NCBI GenBank assembly: GCA_963845975.1
Contig: CAWJUD010000001.1
Span: 2,542,001-2,606,000 of the forward strand
Length of the DNA: 64,000 nt
Direction: 5' to 3'
Source: JBEKIK01 sp963845975
Lineage (GTDB): Bacteria > Planctomycetota > Planctomycetia > Pirellulales > Thermoguttaceae
The notes under the pieces: generated by a model
Seen by the model: the letters and a program-made list of their open reading frames with translations, nothing else
The model's database searches: none
Told to the model about the DNA's origin: nothing
In this document: positions 18,392 through 27,932 of the stretch, piece after piece
How positions within the stretch are numbered: the stretch's first letter is position 1
Layout: the number at the start of each line of letters is the position of its first letter
Program-made: the position numbers and the translations under genes

Positions 18392-18490
18392 GAGGCCGGG
18401 TGGCGCAGGATACTCGTTAACAAGTTCCCTGCGACTTCGGGCTTCCACACCCCGTTGGAACGGAGTCCAATCCCGTCCCGCCCGGACCTC
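18392..18490 (+). ncRNA. Candidate structured RNA between DUF5343 and DUF3800 genes
   Basis: A GC-rich 99-base stretch. GAGG plus CCGGG (18392-18400) can pair with CCCGG-A-CCTC (18481-18490), closing the whole segment. Inside, CGCAGG (18404-18409) pairs with CCTGCG (18428-18433), and TTCCA (18443-18447) with TGGAA (18456-18460). The arm layout is tRNA-like, but the D-like loop is too long and no standard T-loop is present. It lies in a less GC-rich intergenic gap. No expression evidence is available. Confidence 0.3.
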
Positions 18491-18653
18491 ATTTCTTATA
18501 ACATGTCTTTATGTATTATGCAATAGCGCAACAAAAAGGAAGCAGATAGCGCCAGTTTTTATAAATCCGGTTAGAGTGCCTAGGAATTGTGTGAATGCGG
18601 ACTAGCGCACCCCAGTTTTGCAACGATACATTATGGACGTATGAAGGAATGTT

Positions 18654-19520
18654 ATGAGTTGGCTATTATTCCTCGATGAAAGTGGGCATGACCATAAGAA
18701 CACGCCTTACGAAGTCCGTGGAGGTGTGGCGCTGCAAGATAGAAAGGTGTGGCCATTCATCCGTGCTGTGTCCGGCTTAGAATTGAATTGTTATGGCGTG
18801 CGATTAGCAGATTTTAAGAAGGAGTTTAAAGGAGCAAAGCTGCTCGACAAGGATCGGTTGAATTGGGCGTTTCAAGACACACTACAGACTGATGAAGAGC
18901 GACGCCGAAACGCTCGCGCATTCCTTTCAAAAGGTATGCAAAAAGCCAAACCCACTCGCGCCGAGTTCATTGGTTACGGCCAGGCGAGTTTTCAAATGGC
19001 TCAGGGTCTCTTTCAATTGCTACGTGATCACGATGCAAAGATTTTCGCATCCGCTATTCCCTGCGGCGTCAAAGCGCCGGATGATAAGCCAGTAGAAAAA
19101 TACCTGCGAAAAGATCACGTCTATCTTCTCGAACGCTTCTACTACTTCGCTTATAAAATGCAGGAGCAGGGTCTGCTTGTCATGGACCAAGTCGAGGAGC
19201 AATATGACTACCGTTTTGTTCGTAAACTTGAACGATACTTCGTGCGAACGGACAAGGGTATTAAACGGGCTGATTGGATTGTTCCTGCACCATTTTTCTC
19301 TTCATCCTACCTCAGCATTCCCATACAGGTTGCAGATGTTTGCATCTATTGTATTAACTGGGGATTTAGACTTCCGAATCTAGGTATGAATGCACCAACT
19401 CGCAAGAAGATTGAAGAACAATTCGTCCCCTGGCTTCGACAGCTTGAATATAAAGACAAGCAGCAGCACACCTATGGGATCATATTCGTGAAAAACCCGT
19501 ATGGTCCAGGAGGAGTTTGA
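18654..19520 (+). CDS. DUF3800 domain protein
   Basis: A 288-residue protein. The start MSWLLFLDESGHD is the signature of DUF3800, a family with a proposed RNase H-like fold whose acidic residues (here DES at the start, VMDQVEEQ near the middle and QVADVCIY near the end) may bind metal. It is common in phages, islands and defence regions, and biochemical function is not settled. Composition is less GC-rich than the flanking housekeeping genes, as in the DUF5343 gene upstream, which suggests the two travelled together. Confidence 0.85.
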   Translation: MSWLLFLDESGHDHKNTPYEVRGGVALQDRKVWPFIRAVSGLELNCYGVRLADFKKEFKGAKLLDKDRLNWAFQDTLQTDEERRRNARAFLSKGMQKAKPTRAEFIGYGQASFQMAQGLFQLLRDHDAKIFASAIPCGVKAPDDKPVEKYLRKDHVYLLERFYYFAYKMQEQGLLVMDQVEEQYDYRFVRKLERYFVRTDKGIKRADWIVPAPFFSSSYLSIPIQVADVCIYCINWGFRLPNLGMNAPTRKKIEEQFVPWLRQLEYKDKQQHTYGIIFVKNPYGPGGV

Positions 19521-19963
19521 ACGGCGCAATAAAAAGGAGGCAAAATTCCCTCCCGGCGACCCCAAAGGGTTCCCGGTCAGGCCGAGCCTCCATATGAAGT
19601 ATCGCATGTATGCATCTGTTAATCAAGTCTAAATACCCAAAAATTTATATTTCATAACCCACCTATTTATAATAGGTTACGTCACAATATCATTATTACT
19701 ATGCCAAATTACTATGCCAAAAAATACCCCAAATCCCTAAAAATAATTTTATCCTATCTGAATTTTGGGTAATTTTTTCAGCGACACACTCCTAAAACAG
19801 TGCCCAAAATTCAAATTGAGTAACAGTAACCAATTGTGTGATTAGCCACTTTAATCCCTAATTCATCCTCTTAATTAAAAAACTGATCACTGGAGAATAA
19901 TAACTATCTACCATCTATCATGAACTCTTTTATTGCGAGCATTAACCGCGTCAGGGGATTTTA
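19521..19963. other. AT-rich intergenic, no gene seen
   Basis: A strongly AT-rich spacer between the DUF3800 gene and the convergent kinase gene. A small hairpin CACCTATTTATAATAGGT lies near 19661-19678; no T-run makes it a clear terminator. Confidence 0.5.
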
Positions 19964-22900
19964 TCACCGCCCCGGACGCAGATCCCGTGCTTGGGCGGCG
20001 GCTTCGGCGGCGGCCTGGTCTTCACCCATGCGGCGGAGCAGGTCGGCCAGGCTCATGTAATCATGAGCCAATATGCCGCGCAAAGGAGGCCCTTTGGGAT
20101 CGTTCTGCGATAGTTCCTTAAGCGAAGCGATGGAGGCTTGGAGCATGGAGCGGGCCTCGGGCAAAATGCCGCGCTCATCGAGCAGCCCGGCCAGGGACTC
20201 TTGGATCATTGCCATCCCGAACTTGTAGGAGGTAGTGCGGGGATAGCGGCGGACGAGCGTCGATTGCAGGTCAAGGGCTTTTCGCAGGTTGGATTCCGCG
20301 CCGGCCTGGTCGCTTTCCTGGAGCATGCCAGCCAATCGCAAACGGATGAAAACCTGGGAGGCCGCGTAATCGGGAATATTGGGATGTTTTGCCACGAGCT
20401 CTTCGGATATAGACAGGGCTTTTTCCAGCATCTCGCGGGAGCGCTGCCGTGCGGCCGAGTCTGCCGCCTCCCGGGAGAATCGATTTCGGGCGGCCTCGAT
20501 GGCGTAGGTTTCGCTAAGATCATAACTGTAATCAGGGACGTCCGGATTTTCTTCTACCAATTTTTGCAGGATTTGGATTGCCTTGATCGCGGTCTCCGGG
20601 GTCGAGTCTCGGCTGGGGCCAAACCGCTGGAAAGGCGCCTCTCGATAACATCGGGCAAGCAGGAGGCGATAGTCGGGCACTTCCGGATGTTCGGTCACGA
20701 GCCGTTCCAGAATATCGACGGCCTTTTGCAGGCTTTCCTCACTTTCTTCCGGAGAAAGGCTGGGAAACGGCCCGCGAGGACCCCGCTCAGGTCCGCGGCG
20801 ATCGGGGCCGAAATCAGGCGGGCCAAAACGCCGGTCGGGCCGGACCGGGTCTTGGCCGAGGGGCGGCGGAGGCGGCCCCTGCGCACCGTCAAAACCCGCC
20901 GGTCCGGGCCGCGGACCGCGCAGACCGCCCAAGGCAAATGGAGGAGGCCCCGGGTCCCGGCCGGTTCCCTTGCCAAGATAATAATGTGTGCGAGCCAATT
21001 CGTATTGGTACTGCGGCAAGGCGGAAGATTCCGCGGGAACCGCTTTTAGCGTGGCAAAGGCGTCGAGGTACGACGCGTGCTCCGCTTCCATATCGTTCAT
21101 TGCCCGGTACACGTTGCCAAGTTCATTCTGAATCCTGGCGATTTCGGTGCGGAGTTCCGTATTTTCCGCCGATGCTTCGGCGAGTTGCTTGTACAATTCG
21201 ATGGAGCGCAAGTAGGCGGCTTTCGATTCTTCATAGTGCCCCAGGCGCTGGCGAATATCGCCGATGCGGCGGTTGGCCTCGGCGACTTTTCGGCGGAGCC
21301 TGGCGTCGCCGCCGCCCTGAGCGGCCAGCCGATCGTAAAAAGCGACCATCCGCTCCAGGAGCGCGGCCGCCTCTTTCGACAACACGGGCTGGACCGGGAC
21401 GGTGATTTCCTTGCCCGTGTCGTCGACCACGGTGAGCGCCGATGCCGAAGGAATCCGGTCCGGGGCGAACTGCTGGAAGATGTTGTCCAGGGCCTCCAGG
21501 GCCAGAGCCGAGATGTTTTCCGCCTTTTTTCGCTGCATCGCCTCTTCCTTGTTGGCCTGTTTAGTGCGCACGTATCCGACGCTCGCCACGATGGCCACCA
21601 GGACGACGAGAGCGAGCGTGCTGGCGCCAAGGGCGGCTACTATCCGGTTGCGCCGCGACCACCGCCAAACTTTTTCGACGGCGGACGCCCGGCGGGCCCA
21701 GATGGGCCGGTCCTCGAGAAAACAGCGGAGGTCGCGGGCCAAATCTCCGGCCGACTGGTACCGATGCGCCGGATCGCGGGCAATCGCTTTGAGGACGATC
21801 GTTTCCAAGTCGCGAGGGATTGCGGGATTGAGTTTGCGCGGGCGGATTGGTTCGCCGTGAGCGATCTTTTGGATAATACTGCTGCGGTTGGCGCCTTCGA
21901 ATGCCGCGTGAAAGGTGAGGAACTCGTATAGAGTCAAACCCAGGCTGTAGATGTCGCTGCGGGCGTCGAACTGGCCGAAGAACTGCTCGGGGGCCATGTA
22001 GCGCAATGTCCCCACTAGCCCGCCGGTTTGTGTTACATTATCCTGCTCCATGGCCTTGGCCAGGCCGAAATCGGTGATCCAGACCACTCCCTGCGAGTCC
22101 AAAAGCAGGTTGGCCGGCTTGATGTCGCGATGCAGAGTATGTTGCGCATGGGCGTAATTCAGAGCTTCCGCTACTTGCAAGCCGATTGCGGCGATGCTCC
22201 GCCAATAGCCGGGGCCGAATCGCCGGGTCCTGGGACAGACCGGCCTGGTCGCGGACGCGCTTCCGGGAGAATCGCAACTCCGGCCCACCTCGGTGCTTCG
22301 CGAGAGCTGAAAATCTTCAGTTGCCGCGTTTGCGCCGGCCGATTGCGCGGCAGTAGCGGCTGTTTTCTTTTCCCCAGTCGGCTCCGCGATTTCGCCGGAG
22401 CTAAGCTGCGAGAGTCCCGAATCTCTGGATTGCCAGAATCGACCCTGAAGTAGCATTTCGGCAAGGCGGACGGTTTCGCTCGCGGATGACGAATGGGGCT
22501 GCGCTTCGTCATGCTTGTCCGTCGTGGCGCTCGATGCGGAGGCGGCTTGTTGGATCTCGACAAAAATCGCATCCAGACCCACGCCGCGGATGAGTTGCAT
22601 GACGATGTAGTGAAATCCTTCCTGCTCGCCGACGCCGAACACGGGCACGATGTTGGTGTGGTGCAGGCGTGCGGCAGTCTGCGATTCCCGCTGAAAACGC
22701 TGCAAGTGCTTGGCATCCAAAAGCGACTGCCTGGGCAGGACTTTTACGGCCACGTGCCGGCCCAGCGACTCCTGAAAGGCCTCATATACGATGCCCATGC
22801 CTCCGCGGCCGATTTCGCCCAGGATGCGGAAATCGCCGAGTCGCTCCAATTTCAGCGCGCCCAGTGAAACGCGCGCTCCGCCGGCCTCGGCTTTGTGCGC

Positions 22901-23074
22901 CTTTAGCTGTTCTATGGCGGCAATGGCCGGGAAAAGGTCACGTATCTCCGCGGCCAATTCAGGATGTTTCGCCGCGTACTCGGAGATCGAGGGCGATTGC
23001 CCGCCGCGCTGCCGTTGGACGAATTCCGCCGCCAGGACTTCCAGGGGATCGCGCTGGGGATCGGCTTGAGTCAT
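19964..23074 (-). CDS. Ser/Thr protein kinase with TPR region
   Basis: A 1036-residue Hanks-type kinase. Residues about 80-460 are the kinase: GEIGRGGMGIVYEA, VAVKVLP, HRDIKPANLLLD, ITDFGLAKAM and GTLRYMAPEQ. A low-complexity insert of about 110 residues separates the two halves of the C-lobe. A membrane helix near residue 480-500 (ALGASTLALVVLVAIVASVG) is followed by TPR-like helices, a Pro/Gly/Arg-rich linker near 715-775 and more TPR-like helices. The gene follows the ECF sigma gene within two bases, and its ribosome binding site (GGAGGGG) lies in the sigma end. This kinase-sigma pairing is a planctomycete hallmark; the kinase probably controls the sigma factor. Confidence 0.93.
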   Translation of the reverse strand: MTQADPQRDPLEVLAAEFVQRQRGGQSPSISEYAAKHPELAAEIRDLFPAIAAIEQLKAHKAEAGGARVSLGALKLERLGDFRILGEIGRGGMGIVYEAFQESLGRHVAVKVLPRQSLLDAKHLQRFQRESQTAARLHHTNIVPVFGVGEQEGFHYIVMQLIRGVGLDAIFVEIQQAASASSATTDKHDEAQPHSSSASETVRLAEMLLQGRFWQSRDSGLSQLSSGEIAEPTGEKKTAATAAQSAGANAATEDFQLSRSTEVGRSCDSPGSASATRPVCPRTRRFGPGYWRSIAAIGLQVAEALNYAHAQHTLHRDIKPANLLLDSQGVVWITDFGLAKAMEQDNVTQTGGLVGTLRYMAPEQFFGQFDARSDIYSLGLTLYEFLTFHAAFEGANRSSIIQKIAHGEPIRPRKLNPAIPRDLETIVLKAIARDPAHRYQSAGDLARDLRCFLEDRPIWARRASAVEKVWRWSRRNRIVAALGASTLALVVLVAIVASVGYVRTKQANKEEAMQRKKAENISALALEALDNIFQQFAPDRIPSASALTVVDDTGKEITVPVQPVLSKEAAALLERMVAFYDRLAAQGGGDARLRRKVAEANRRIGDIRQRLGHYEESKAAYLRSIELYKQLAEASAENTELRTEIARIQNELGNVYRAMNDMEAEHASYLDAFATLKAVPAESSALPQYQYELARTHYYLGKGTGRDPGPPPFALGGLRGPRPGPAGFDGAQGPPPPPLGQDPVRPDRRFGPPDFGPDRRGPERGPRGPFPSLSPEESEESLQKAVDILERLVTEHPEVPDYRLLLARCYREAPFQRFGPSRDSTPETAIKAIQILQKLVEENPDVPDYSYDLSETYAIEAARNRFSREAADSAARQRSREMLEKALSISEELVAKHPNIPDYAASQVFIRLRLAGMLQESDQAGAESNLRKALDLQSTLVRRYPRTTSYKFGMAMIQESLAGLLDERGILPEARSMLQASIASLKELSQNDPKGPPLRGILAHDYMSLADLLRRMGEDQAAAEAAAQARDLRPGR

Positions 23075-23075
23075 C

Positions 23076-23714
23076 TTAGCACCCCTCCAAGAAACCGGGC
23101 ATCTGGGACAAAACCGCCCTCAGCCGCTTGATCGCGCGAACGTAACGGATGCTGGCCGCCTTTTGCTGAATTCCCAACACTTCGGCGACCTCGCTGTTCG
23201 TAAGTTCCTCGAAATGCCTGAGTGCCAGAACTTCCTGGTCCAGCGGGTCCATTGCGGCGATGGCCTGCTCCACGCGCAAGAGAGTTTCCTCGCGGGCAGC
23301 CGCCTGGCTGGGCGAAGTGAATTTTCCCGCGAACTGAAATGCCAAAGACGCCGACGTGGTTTGCGGATACCGGCCGCCGTGTTGGCCGACTTCGCGCCCG
23401 GCGTCGCGCATCTGTGCGCCCAGGTGGTGGCGGTGAATATCGATAAGGGTTTGCATGAGCACCATTCTCAACCAGACAAACGGAGACAACGATGAATCGG
23501 CGCCGTAGCGATCGATGCGCTTAGCCGCGGCAAGATACGCCTCCTGCAGCACGTCGTCGGGATCGACGCGTCCCAGCAGGCGCCGGTCCATCCTGAAGCC
23601 GACCATCCGCCACAGGCGCTCGCGGTGCTCGGAAAAAAGCACTGCTAGGGCCTGGACATCGCCGCGTTTCAGCCGATCCGTCAGTCCGTCAGGTTCTTCG
23701 GCTGTATCGACCAC
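23076..23714 (-). CDS. ECF-type RNA polymerase sigma factor
   Basis: A 212-residue sigma-70 family protein. Region 2 includes LGRVDPDDVLQEAYLAA, and region 4 has DQEVLALRHFEELTNSEVAEV with the recognition helix leading to RAIKRLRAVL. It starts at GTG 23714. No anti-sigma factor is present; the directly following kinase is the probable regulator, as in ECF groups known from planctomycetes. Confidence 0.93.
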   Translation of the reverse strand: MVDTAEEPDGLTDRLKRGDVQALAVLFSEHRERLWRMVGFRMDRRLLGRVDPDDVLQEAYLAAAKRIDRYGADSSLSPFVWLRMVLMQTLIDIHRHHLGAQMRDAGREVGQHGGRYPQTTSASLAFQFAGKFTSPSQAAAREETLLRVEQAIAAMDPLDQEVLALRHFEELTNSEVAEVLGIQQKAASIRYVRAIKRLRAVLSQMPGFLEGC

Positions 23715-23941
23715 GGAAAGTCTCTAAAGTAGTTAAACGAAAACACGTCCACAATTCTACTATATTACCGGCGAATCCGCCTATTATAAACCCTTTAACG
23801 GGATTGATGCCCCCATTTCACTGATTGTTGCGCACAATATCCCCTGAATTGTTGAACCCCGGAAAAATGGGGGCAGACCTGTAGAAATTCCGCCCCGCTT
23901 CTCGTTTACGAACTTATGGAAGCTACGCGCAAGAAAAACGC

Positions 23942-24881
23942 ATGTCCGCGATCAGCTCACGACTCGGGACCCTGGAACGTCCCTCCCCCACTTTCGCTCC
24001 GGGTTCCGAGCCGGCTGAGGAGCAGAAAATCCAATGCTCGGCAACCGTGATCGTTCCCGCACTCAACGAGGCGGAGGCCATCGGCCGGGTTGTCGGAGAT
24101 CTGGTTGCCCTATACCCCGACTACGAGATCCTCGTCGTCGATGACGGGTCGACCGACAATACGGGCGAACTTGCCTCCTTGGCCGGCGCGGGTCATCCGC
24201 CACGATTGGAACAAGGGATACGGTGCGAGTCTCAGGACCGGTTGCCGGCTGGCCAAAGGCGAGATAATCATCTGCTTCGACGGCGACGGGCAACACAATC
24301 CCGACGACGTCAAACGGCTCGTCGATGAGATCGGCCCGCATGACATGGTGGTGGGAACGCGATCGCGCGACTCCCATGAGCCGCTCGTGCGGCGGCCGGG
24401 CAAATTCATCCTTTCGACTTTCGCAGACTTTCTTGCGGGCGTGAAAATACCCGACGTGAATTCCGGTTTCCGCGCCTTTAAGCGAAGTGTAATCCTGCGC
24501 TACCTGCACCTCATGCCCACGGGTTTTTCCTTCTCCACGACCAGCACCTTTGCGATGCTAAAAAGCGGCCGGCCGGTGAAATGGGTGCCGGTCACCGTCA
24601 AAAAGCGGATCGGCACGAGTTCGGTGTCGCAAACTCGCCACGGCCTGCAAACACTGCTCCTGATGGTCCGGTTGACAACGCTTTTCGAGCCCTTAAAAGT
24701 CTTCCTGCCCATCAGCGCACTATTTTTGCTGATAGCCGTCGGGTTCCTGATCGCCAATTTCGCCGCCGGGCGGAACGTGCCGCAGACCTCGGTCATCATG
24801 TCCGTTTCCGGCGTCATGGTCTTTCTCATGGGGCTGGTAATGGACCAGGTGGCCGCGCTTCGCCGGGAGAAACACGAATGA
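23942..24881 (+). CDS. Glycosyltransferase family 2, one frameshift
   Basis: A GT2 enzyme of about 312 residues resembling dolichyl/polyprenyl-phosphate sugar synthases. The N-terminal frame gives TVIVPALNEAEAIG and ILVVDDGSTDNTGELASL. After one extra base near 24190 the frame continues with HDWNKGYGASLRTG and CFDGDGQHNPDD (the metal-binding DxD). Two C-terminal membrane helices (LPISALFLLIAVGFLIA and the VSGVMVFLMGLVMD region) follow. The stop overlaps the next gene by ATGA, so the two are co-translated and probably work in one envelope glycan pathway. Confidence 0.82.
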
Positions 24882-27800
24882 GCGAGGCTTTTGTCATGGG
24901 CCGGCGATACCAACCCAATCGGTTCGGGGTCGAGGAAGTCCGAGCTTTCTGGGACTCGGTTGCCGACAAATACGCCCATGAAAGCCAATCGCTTAAAAAA
25001 ACGCATTTCCAGAGGTTCGAGCGGGCTTTCACGCACTTTCAACCGGCCGAAGGCATGCGCGTGCTCAATATTTGGAGCCGTAACGGCGAAGCGATCGATT
25101 ATTTCAGACGCATGTGTGCCACAACTAATCTACGGTTGGTGCCCGGCTTGCTCAGCAGTGAAGATGGTTCGGTTGAAAAAGCCAACCCCGGCGCCCGTCT
25201 TCCGCGCATCGAACTCATCAATGCCGAAGTCTCCCCGCGGTTGATTGCCAAGGCCCGCGCCGCTATCCCGAAGAAACTTTTATCGAAACCGATCTCATCT
25301 CGCTTCCCTTTGCCGATGGCGAGTTCGACTTTATTCTCTCCTTGGAGACCCTGGAGCATGCACCGATCCGCTTGGATTTTTACAAGAGCTTGCCCGCGTG
25401 CTCAAGCCGGGCGGGAGGCTTGTGCTTAGTTGTCCGCCGGCCGCGGTCGAACTGCCGCTATGGATTTATGAACTGTTTCTGCCCAACCATGGGGAAGGGC
25501 CGCACCGCTTCCTTTCAACCCGCGAAGTTAAAGGCCTGCTCCATGCCGCGGGTTTAGAACTCAAAATCCACGAGAGCACGCTTTTCATTCCCGTGGGGCC
25601 GCGCCTGCTTCGGCGTTTGGACCCGCTTGTCGAGCGTATAGCGACAAAAACCCCGCTTCGCGAATTGGGCATCCGGCAGTTTTTTGTGTGCGAGCGCCCG
25701 CGAGGGGCGGGTCCTTGGCAGGAACTTATTCGCGACGTGGTGGAAACGAATCTCTGTACCCGATGCGGCACCTGTGCCGGCATTTGCCCGTCAAATGTCT
25801 TCGAGTTCAAGGGCATCGACGAAGCGTGCCTGCCCTCCGCCGTTCGGCCGGAGGCCTGTATTGGCTGCGGATTGTGCACGCGCGTTTGCTCGGGTAGGAG
25901 GGTATCGTTTGCGAAAGTGCGATCCGCAGCCGGGTACGCACAGGTCCAGAGTGAGGAGCTAGGCCCGATCCGCCGCATTCGCGCGGCCCATGCCCACGAC
26001 CCTGCCGTGCGGAGCGCCGGTGCGAGCGGCGGAGTCGTGACCGCCATGCTCTGCGACTTGCTCCAGATGGGAAAGATCACGGGCGCGATCGTCCTCGACT
26101 CGCATCCCCATGCGCCGTGGCGGCCTTGGCCCCACATCGCCCGCACGCGGGCGGAGATCCTGCACGCGGCGCAAAGCAAATACTGCGTGACTCCGACGAA
26201 TGTCGCCCTCAAGGAGATCGATCCCAACGCGGATCGGCTTGCGATAGTGGCCTTGCCGTGCCAGATTCACGCGCTTCGGGCCTTGGAGCGTCAGGGCCAC
26301 TCGGTGATGAAAGGCGTCTCGCTGATCATTGGCCTTTACTGTGGAAATCAACTGTACTTCGGCGCTACACGGAGTTTCCTTCGCCGCCACGGAGTCCGCG
26401 ATTTGTCAGAAGTCGCTGAGATCCGCTATCGCGACGGGCTTTGGCCCGGACACGTGCGCTGCATTCTCAAAGACGGACGCTCGTTCGCGGCGCCCAAGTT
26501 TCAATTCAATCACCTGATATCGTTTTACGCCGTAGAAAGGTGCTTGTTATGCGCGGACCTGGCCGCGGAGGGCGCGGATATCTCGGTTGCCGACGCCTGG
26601 AATGGGGAAAACGGAGCCGGCCTGGGCTCGTCGCTCGTTGTTTCCCGGACCGATCGCGGCGAATCGATTGTTGCGGACCTTGCCGCCCGCGGAATTATTG
26701 ATGCGGAAGAGATCGAATTGGACCAAGCCCTGACCATGCACGCCCACGGGCTGGACCTGAAAAAGACGGGCGCATTACTGCGCATTCAAAGCCTTAAGCG
26801 ACAGGGGCGGTCCGCGCCGGAATACGATCTGCCCGAGCCTAATCCGCCCATCAGCCGGCGACTGGCCGAAGTCTTGGTTTCCGTGCATTTCCGCCTGCTA
26901 CGGACGCGCCCGGCCCGCTGGATTTTGGATCGGATTCCCTTCGGACTGATTGGCCGAGCGTACGTTGGCGCGAGAACGGTTTGGAAGCACTCCGCCGCGA
27001 AAAAATATAAAAGCCAAAACAACGTTTCCCCGGACAGGCGGCGAAGTTGGTCGCAGTGGTGGCGGATGCTTGGGCCGCTGCTGTTGATCATCATGCTCTG
27101 GCGCATAGGGCCCGAAAAATGCTGGTCAGCCATAAGCGGGGCCGACTTTTTCTGGTTCCTGGCCGCCTGTTTGCTTTCCATTCCCTCGATCGCGGTAAAA
27201 GGGCTGCGCTGGCAGTGGATGCTCAGAGCGGTCGGTTTCGAGTCTTCGCTGGGCGAGAGCACGGCCGTATATGCGGCAGGAATGCTGGCCGGCGCGGTCA
27301 CGCCCGGCAAAGTGGGCGACCTGGCAAAGGCCCCGCTACTGGTTGCACGCGGCCTTGCTTTAAGCGACGGCGTGGCTGCCTCGTTGCTCGATCGCGTATT
27401 CGACGGCATCGTTTTATTGGCCCTTGGGTTGGGAGGCATTCTTGCCATGCCGGCACTGCCGGGCCGGGCAATTATCGCCGCTACGGCCTTGATAGCCATC
27501 GCCATTACTATCGCGGCGACATATCTATTTCGCGATTCTTTTGCCAATGCCCTGCGCATAAGCGGCGTTGCGTGGTGGCTCGTCATGACCCTGACGACTC
27601 TTGCCGCCTCGGCAATGTATTTCGTCTCGGCGTATTGCTGCGCCAAAGCCATAGGGCTCAGCCTGGGGATGCTCGACGTCGTGGCCGGTTCATCGGTTGC
27701 GGCAGTTCTCGCCCTTTTGCCGGTTTCGGTGGCAGGCATCGGCACCCGCGATGCGGCATTTGTGGCGATCTTTGCCCATTGCGGGGTCGACGCCGGGCAT

Positions 27801-27926
27801 GCGATAGCCTTTTCCAGCCTGATTCTTGCCTGGATGCTGGTCAATTGTGTTTTTTTTCTGGCGGTTTCGCAGTTGCCTCAGGCGAAGCTCGCCATCCGCA
27901 AGTTCATATATGATTTGATGGAGTAA
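24878..27926 (+). CDS. Methyltransferase-ferredoxin-FrhB-flippase fusion, two frameshifts
   Basis: About 1016 residues once two missing bases (near 25262 and 25363) are restored. Order: class I SAM methyltransferase-like domain (about 1-275; FILSLETLEHA, ELARVLKPGGRLVLSCPP); two 4Fe-4S sites near 293 and 327 (CTRCGTCAGICP, CIGCGLCTRVC); an FrhB/FdhB-like domain of the F420 hydrogenase beta family (about 350-640; SAGASGGVVTAML, ALPCQIHALRAL, LLCADLAAEGADISVADAW); then a polytopic flippase-like LPG-synthase transmembrane domain (about 725-1007; GAVTPGKVGDLAKA, LLDRVFDGIVLLA). The last three parts lie in one unbroken frame with the end of the methyltransferase, so the fusion does not depend on the frameshift corrections. 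The N-terminal glycine motif is weak (VLNIWSRNGEA). Confidence 0.72.
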
Positions 27927-27932
27927 TATACC

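Noticed and set aside
18392..18490. Complete tRNA gene
   Set aside because: No standard T-loop, over-long D-like loop and no clear anticodon arm; kept only as an unspecified structured RNA.
26786..27844. 352-codon frame on the minus strand
   Set aside because: Antisense to the flippase-like membrane domain; its Ala/Pro/Ser-rich content is a GC-bias shadow.
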